Assembly: GCF_000381365.1 (NCBI RefSeq)
Contig: NZ_KB905466.1
Span: forward strand, 246,744-310,743
From: Bacteroides salyersiae WAL 10018 = DSM 18765 = JCM 12988
GTDB lineage: Bacteria; Bacteroidota; Bacteroidia; Bacteroidales; Bacteroidaceae
Direction of reading: 5' to 3'
DNA: 64,000 nucleotides
In this document: positions 59,134-64,000 of the stretch, in pieces
Position numbering within the stretch: the stretch's first letter is position 1
Layout: each line of letters begins with the position of its first letter
Made by a program: the position numbers and the translations under genes
Notes under the pieces: generated by a model
Database searches by the model: none
Told to the model about the DNA's origin: nothing
The model's input: the letters and a program-made list of their open reading frames with translations, nothing else

Positions 59134-60777
59134 TTATTTTGCTTGTTCCAACTGCAAAGTCTTAGTAGGCTGATCGCATACTTCAGTCGGACCGAAGTAT
59201 TGAATAGGACCCGGATATACATAATCCGTAGTCATAGCCCACTGGTCACGCATAGCGGCAAATGTCTTGAACGGAGCACCATCCAGTTTCACAAGAGCTT
59301 TCTGGATAACCGGTTTCATTTCTCCATGACGACGTTCCATATTCATCATCATTGTGATAGGCACACCGCCTGCAATCCATTCTTCTGCAGGAGCAGTCGT
59401 ATTGCGTACAGACGACATATACCCCGTCTTGCCATTAGCAATCAACATAGAAGCAGTATAACCCAATGAGTAGCAATAGTCTGCGTCATAATTTGACGGA
59501 GCAGCGCAACGCCCTTCATAACCGAAGAAGTGATGTTGTGCAGCAAACTTACCTACATATTTACCTTCTGCTTTCCAAGTAGCCAGTTTAGTGGCAACCA
59601 TTTCCGACAACAGTTTTTCCGTTTCAATCAGTGATACCTGTACGTTTCCGTGCGGGTCACGATCCAACGTCAACTGACGGGCCACTCCTTCGGGAAGACT
59701 TGCATAGATAGCCGAGTTTTCCGGAGAAAGTTTACGGATGATATAATCACGCTGGTGAGACTTCTTAATCTGAGAGAACTCTTCGGCATTCGTAGCCAGG
59801 AAGTCATTCAGTTCGGCAATCAGACGCTTCATAGCCGGAATAAACTCTACCAAGCCTTCGGGAATAAGAACCGTACCGAAGTTATTACCCTGTGCAGCAC
59901 GATCGGCCACTACCTGAGCAATGTAAGTCACTACGTCGTCCAAGGACATATCTTTAGCCTCAACTTCTTCAGAGATGATACAAACATTAGGCTGAACCTG
60001 CAAAGCACATTCCAAAGCGATATGAGAAGCCGAACGCCCCATCAGTTTGATGAAGTGCCAATATTTACGCGCTGAGTTACAGTCACGCTGGATATTTCCG
60101 ATCACTTCCGAGTAAACTTTACAAGCAGTATCGAATCCGAAAGAAGTCTCGATCATTTCGTTCTTCAAGTCACCGTCGATTGTCTTCGGACAACCGATCA
60201 CCTGTACACCGGCTTTCTTAGCTGCGTAATATTCAGCCAATACACAAGCGTTTGTGTTAGAGTCATCACCGCCGATGATCACAAGTGCTTTGATACCCAA
60301 CTCTTTCAGAATTTCAAGACCTTTCTCAAACTGATCTTCTTTTTCCAACTTCGTACGACCGGAACCGATAATATCGAAACCGCCGGTATTACGATATTCG
60401 TCGATGATATCCGAAGTCAGTTCCATATAATTATGGTCAACCAGGCCGCCGGGGCCGAGGATGAAACCATACAATTTGCTATCCGGATTCAGCGCTTTGA
60501 TACCGTCGAACAGGCCGGAGATCACGTTATGTCCGCCCGGAGCTTGTCCACCGGAAAGAATAACACCCACGTTCATGGCAGGCAACTTTACAGCTTCACC
60601 GGCCTCGAACTTGATCAATGGCATACCGTACGTATTAGGAAATAATTTCTGAATAGCTTCCTGATCGGCTACAGATTGAGTAGCAGCGCCTTCTACAGCC
60701 TTAACAGCTCCTTTCAGCGCTTTCGGAAGTTTGGGCTGATAAGCAGCCCTCGCGATTTGCAATGCACTTTTAGTCAT
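59134..60777 (-). CDS. pfp: Diphosphate-fructose-6-phosphate 1-phosphotransferase
   Basis: This PPi-dependent phosphofructokinase interconverts fructose 6-phosphate and fructose 1,6-bisphosphate. At 547 residues it is the long form. [20 protein letters not shown] (about 72-91) binds phosphate; [18 protein letters not shown] (about 167-184) has the second Asp in place of the Gly used by ATP-dependent enzymes, and [11 protein letters not shown] (about 198-208) holds the catalytic Asp, both marking PPi use. It is a common glycolytic enzyme of Bacteroides. No confident terminator is seen; the repeat element follows directly. Confidence 0.96.
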   Translation of the reverse strand: MTKSALQIARAAYQPKLPKALKGAVKAVEGAATQSVADQEAIQKLFPNTYGMPLIKFEAGEAVKLPAMNVGVILSGGQAPGGHNVISGLFDGIKALNPDSKLYGFILGPGGLVDHNYMELTSDIIDEYRNTGGFDIIGSGRTKLEKEDQFEKGLEILKELGIKALVIIGGDDSNTNACVLAEYYAAKKAGVQVIGCPKTIDGDLKNEMIETSFGFDTACKVYSEVIGNIQRDCNSARKYWHFIKLMGRSASHIALECALQVQPNVCIISEEVEAKDMSLDDVVTYIAQVVADRAAQGNNFGTVLIPEGLVEFIPAMKRLIAELNDFLATNAEEFSQIKKSHQRDYIIRKLSPENSAIYASLPEGVARQLTLDRDPHGNVQVSLIETEKLLSEMVATKLATWKAEGKYVGKFAAQHHFFGYEGRCAAPSNYDADYCYSLGYTASMLIANGKTGYMSSVRNTTAPAEEWIAGGVPITMMMNMERRHGEMKPVIQKALVKLDGAPFKTFAAMRDQWAMTTDYVYPGPIQYFGPTEVCDQPTKTLQLEQAK

Positions 60778-61087
60778 TTTCTTTATTTTTATTTAAAGGT
60801 GTTAGTAAGTTCGATTCTAAAAAATCAAAAGCGATGCAAATTTCGTGTTTTTTTCTGAATTATGAAAGAGCATGCGTAAATAATGTTAGCAACTATTTCG
60901 GTTATAGAGACTTTACATCGACAAAGATGAAAAACGCAAATGACGATTAAAAAGTTTTATGATCCATTAATATAATTCAGCCGTATGTAACGGAACAATG
61001 AAAAGACAATAAAAAGCAACCAATAACATAGGAATACAACACCGGAAGAGAGTACTATTCTCATGAAATTATGAACGTAATCGAATC

Positions 61088-61179
61088 ATAAAAACATCCC
61101 CATGTTTCAACCGACAACATCCGGATGTTCTGCATAAGAACATGGGGATGTTGTCAACCAAAACATGGGGATGTTTTAC
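61088..61179. repeat. Tandem array of four 23-base dyad units
   Basis: Four consecutive 23-base units (61088, 61111, 61134, 61157), each centred on a dyad such as AACATCCCCATGTTT, AACATCCGGATGTT or AACATGGGGATGTT. Otherwise the 60778-61258 gap shows AT-rich sequence without a gene that I can support. Confidence 0.85.
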
Positions 61180-61258
61180 AACTAAGAATATAATCCTGAT
61201 TAAATAACATATTGGTAACTAAGCATATCAGAGTACAGATACCTTACTATCCAATACT

Positions 61259-62659
61259 CTATTTGCCTTCGTCTTTTACCTGCCAGCCGCCACCCAGTGC
61301 TTTATACACCTGTACAACGGCAATCAGTTCATCGCGAATCGCATTGCTCAAACCGATCTGGGCATCAAAATATCCACGCTGGGCATCAAGCACATCGAGA
61401 TAGTTAATAACACCATTGATATACTGAAGCTGCGCCAAATCTACATAGCTCTTTGAAGAACGTTCCAGCTTGGCCCTCAAATCATATACCTCCTTTATCT
61501 TATTAAAATTGACAATGGCGTTATGCGTCTCTTTAAAAGCAGTAAGGACTGTTTTTTCATAACTGTGTATCTCAGCTTCATAAGCCGCTTTTTTCGCTTT
61601 CAATGCAGCGCGATTCTTTCCCCAGCCAAAAATCGGAGTCAATAAAGCACCTTCCATAATACCATAAGGAGATTTCAGGAGATCGGAAAGAACCACACTT
61701 TCGGCTCCTGCCCCGCCGGTAAGTGAAATACGGGGAAACATATTTGTATATGCCACCCCTACTTTGGCATTTGCAGCAATCAACTTTTGTTCGGCCTGAC
61801 GGATATCCGGACGTCGTTCCAGCAAATCGGAGGGTAAACCTATGGGCAATTCGTTCGGGAAGTTGAACTCCTGCAACAAACGGCTGCGGGCTATCTTATT
61901 AGGATACTCCCCGGCAAGAAAAGCTATGTCATTTTCCTTAAGGCTGATCTTACGCTCCAGATCGGGCACCAACGTTGCCGTACGGGCAAGTTCCACCTGC
62001 GACTGGCGATAAGAGGTTTCGGATGTCAGTCCTCCCTCGAAACGAATACGCGCTAAGCGCATCCCTTCTTCGCGGGCTTTCAAAGTCTGGCGAACGATCT
62101 CCAACTCCGTATCGAGAGCTACAAGTTCATAGTAGGCTTGGGCTACTTCGGATACAATCGTCATGCGAAGTGCACGTTGCGCTTCTACCGATTGCAGATA
62201 CTCAGCAATACTTGCCGAGCGTGCCCAGCGCAGATTCCCCCATAAATCCAGTTCCCAAGAAAACAGTACTTGGGCTTCAAAAGTATCATTACGTTTAAAA
62301 GCATCTCCACCATGATTTTCAAATTCGCGTTCACCGGTCACCGTTCCTTTTATATCGGGAAGCAACGCTGCCGTCGAAATTCTTTTTTGCGCCGCCATCT
62401 CTTTCACACGGGCGGCGGCAATCAGAATATCTTTATTATATTCCAAAGATTTTGCTATCAGTCCACGGAGGGTGGAATCTGTATAAATGTTCCACCAATC
62501 CATATCCCCAAAGCTCAACGAGTCCTGATGTTGTGCAAGGCTATCGGGCAAATGAAGATCGGGACGGGTGTAGCTCTTCCCTACCTTGCAGGCAGAGAAG
62601 GTGACAAGGACAAGAAGGGTTACTAAAGTTATATAGATGTTATTTCGTTTCATAATCAT
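61259..62659 (-). CDS. TolC/NodT-family outer membrane efflux lipoprotein
   Basis: This 466-residue protein is the outer membrane channel of a tripartite pump. It has a lipoprotein signal (ITLVTLLVLVTFSAC) and then KVGKSYTRPDLHLPDS, typical of the NodT group, and two OEP repeats (DLWGNLRWARSASIAEYLQ near 137; PIGLPSDLLERRPDIRQAEQ near 272; GWGKNRAALKAKKAAYEAEI near 350). Its start overlaps the stop of the RND permease gene (ATGA), so the two are translated together. Confidence 0.93.
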   Translation of the reverse strand: MIMKRNNIYITLVTLLVLVTFSACKVGKSYTRPDLHLPDSLAQHQDSLSFGDMDWWNIYTDSTLRGLIAKSLEYNKDILIAAARVKEMAAQKRISTAALLPDIKGTVTGEREFENHGGDAFKRNDTFEAQVLFSWELDLWGNLRWARSASIAEYLQSVEAQRALRMTIVSEVAQAYYELVALDTELEIVRQTLKAREEGMRLARIRFEGGLTSETSYRQSQVELARTATLVPDLERKISLKENDIAFLAGEYPNKIARSRLLQEFNFPNELPIGLPSDLLERRPDIRQAEQKLIAANAKVGVAYTNMFPRISLTGGAGAESVVLSDLLKSPYGIMEGALLTPIFGWGKNRAALKAKKAAYEAEIHSYEKTVLTAFKETHNAIVNFNKIKEVYDLRAKLERSSKSYVDLAQLQYINGVINYLDVLDAQRGYFDAQIGLSNAIRDELIAVVQVYKALGGGWQVKDEGK

Positions 62660-64000
62660 TTACGTTTTAGTTTGGAAGCAAACGGAATTTTCACCCCACC
62701 GCTTCTGTGGCGTATCTTAGTAGTCGTTTTATATACCATTACAAAGAAGAACGGTACCAAAATAATGCCCAGGACAATTGCAAATATCATTCCGAAGAAT
62801 ACTCCCGTACCGATGGCCTGGCGACTGGCAGAACCGGGACCGCTTGCCAATACCATCGGAAGCATACCGAGCACAAAGGCAAGAGATGTCATCAGAATGG
62901 GGCGGAAGCGCAGACGGGCGGCATTGATAGCGGCCGTAACAATATCTTCTCCGTTGTCGACCTGTACTTTGGCAAATTCTACAATAAGAATAGCATTCTT
63001 TGCAGCCAAACCTACCAGCATCACAAGGCCGATCTGGAAATAAACATCATTCTCCAACCCACAGATCCATACCCCTAAATAAGCACCTAATGCAGCAATC
63101 GGCAAAGAGAGCAATACGGCAACCGGCAAAGTCCAGCTCTCGTATTGTGCTGCCAAAAAGAGGAAGACAAAAAGAAAAACCAATGCCAACACGAGACCGG
63201 TCTGCCCTCCGGCTTGTTTCTCCTGATAGGAAAGACCGCTCCATTCCAGACCGATATTATCCGGCAAATGATCACGGGCTATCTGTTCCATAATCTCCAT
63301 GGCTTGTCCCGAACTGTATCCGTGGGCAGCCTCACCACGGATAACGGCCGTTGTAAACATATTAAAACGTTTAATGCTACCGGGACCTGTGGTGTACGAA
63401 GCATTACCCAAAGAGGTCAAAGGAACCATCACTCCATTGGAAGCTTTCACAAAAAACAGATTGATATTGTCCTTATGTTCACGATAGGGAGCTTCTGCCT
63501 GAATATACACCTTATATATACGGTTAAACATGTTAAAATCATTCACATAAACAGAACCGGTATAGGCTTTCATCGTAGAAAAGACATCAGCCAAAGGCAC
63601 ACCTAACATTTTCACTTTATCACGGTCCACATCGAAATATAACTGAGGGATTTCCGCCTGTAAGGAAGAAGAGAGCCCGGCCAGTTCTTTATGCTTGGAA
63701 GCATAGTACATCAACGTATCGGCAGCCTGCACCAAATTATCGAATGTGGCTTCGCCGCGAGCCTCAAGCTGCATTTCAAAACCTCCGGAACTTCCCAAGC
63801 CGGGAATAACCGGTGGAGTGGAAAGATAGACCTTGCATTCGGGATACTCCTCCAAGTGTTTCTGCACTTCCGACATGATTTTGTTTATGCTGGTTTCCTT
63901 ACGTTCTTCCCACGGTTTCAGAATAACGGTCAACTCACTACGCGCCTGATTACTCCCGACACGAGGACTGCTTCCGGTTACATTCTGCACATAAGCGATG
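62656..64000 (-). CDS. RND multidrug efflux permease, HAE1/AcrB type (partial)
   Basis: The frame stays open to the window edge and gives the C-terminal 447 residues of an inner-membrane RND pump. Features are the porter-domain sequence GVPLADVFSTMKAYTGSVYV, then the transmembrane half with ALVFLFVFLFLAAQYESWTL and PIAALGAYLGV, GLAAKNAILIVEFAK and FRPILMTSLAFVLGMLPMVL, all signatures of the HAE1 family. The adaptor gene is presumably to the right of the window. The start cannot be seen. Confidence 0.95.
   Translation of the reverse strand, partial: IAYVQNVTGSSPRVGSNQARSELTVILKPWEERKETSINKIMSEVQKHLEEYPECKVYLSTPPVIPGLGSSGGFEMQLEARGEATFDNLVQAADTLMYYASKHKELAGLSSSLQAEIPQLYFDVDRDKVKMLGVPLADVFSTMKAYTGSVYVNDFNMFNRIYKVYIQAEAPYREHKDNINLFFVKASNGVMVPLTSLGNASYTTGPGSIKRFNMFTTAVIRGEAAHGYSSGQAMEIMEQIARDHLPDNIGLEWSGLSYQEKQAGGQTGLVLALVFLFVFLFLAAQYESWTLPVAVLLSLPIAALGAYLGVWICGLENDVYFQIGLVMLVGLAAKNAILIVEFAKVQVDNGEDIVTAAINAARLRFRPILMTSLAFVLGMLPMVLASGPGSASRQAIGTGVFFGMIFAIVLGIILVPFFFVMVYKTTTKIRHRSGGVKIPFASKLKRK

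Overview
The window looks like a chromosomal segment of a gut Bacteroides species. Evidence read directly: moderate GC content, many promoters of the Bacteroidetes type (a TAnnTTTG -7 element, e.g. TATCTTTG, with TTTG about 19-20 bases upstream), lipoprotein signals, orphan type IX sorting tail, Nudix-type AraR next to an arabinose operon, PPi-dependent phosphofructokinase and a 2-oxoacid:ferredoxin oxidoreductase operon. No rRNA, tRNA, CRISPR, prophage or insertion-sequence transposase was seen. The species cannot be fixed by eye.

Layout. 1-5235 (-): sulfate assimilation operon cysQ, SLC13-type permease, a four-helix-bundle gene, cysC, cysD, cysN (cut by the left edge). 5492-7197 (-): SDR enzyme, lipocalin-like lipoprotein, SPOR lipoprotein. 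7444-9663 (+): RhlE-like helicase, then a three-gene YtxH / YqjE-like / small-protein cluster. 9862-12404 (-): LuxR-type response regulator and TPR sensor kinase, divergent from a 2063-residue secreted FG-GAP protein (12605-18796, +). 19246-22137 (-): AAA/PD-(D/E)XK protein and manA. 22401-26123 (+): galM, sugar MFS permease, galK. 26463-36849 (+): arabinose operon (mutarotase lipoprotein, SSS symporter, araR, araD, araA, araB) followed by transketolase and rpiB, then a GH28 polygalacturonase. 39140-42767 (+): TPR protein and a 2-oxoacid:ferredoxin oxidoreductase operon with a tiny membrane protein and a second four-helix-bundle gene. 42947-53728 (+): Porin_10-like porin, substrate-binding protein, GH106-like glycosidase, Gfo/Idh/MocA oxidoreductase, ECF sigma/anti-sigma module with envelope proteins, nucleoside deaminase. 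53831-56711 (-): FadL-like outer membrane protein and a low-complexity exported protein. Then prmA (+), GH25 lysozyme, pfp and an RND efflux operon (all -), the last cut by the right edge.

The metabolic genes form a coherent route: pectin/arabinan sugars (GH28, arabinose import, AraA/B/D) feed the pentose phosphate genes tkt and rpiB; galactose enters through galM/permease/galK; Pfp and the ferredoxin-dependent oxidoreductase serve anaerobic central metabolism; the cys operon supplies reduced sulfur.

The most unusual structure is intergenic. About a dozen gaps are filled by degenerate tandem repeats with a 7-8 base period, mostly as inverted arms around a short core. The arm sequence differs between loci, but loci with the same arm type share the same core (23495/42747, and 33978/45853). 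Two such inverted-arm cassettes carry, in place of the core, a gene of the four-helix-bundle family known from 23S rRNA intervening sequences, and sit inside unrelated operons (cys and 2-oxoacid oxidoreductase). The arms often supply stop codons or terminal codons of neighbouring genes. A second, separate class of repeat has a near-exact 23-base period with dyad-symmetric units (9751, 38439, 61088, and a decayed one near 18921). These two repeat systems are the best candidates for something undescribed.
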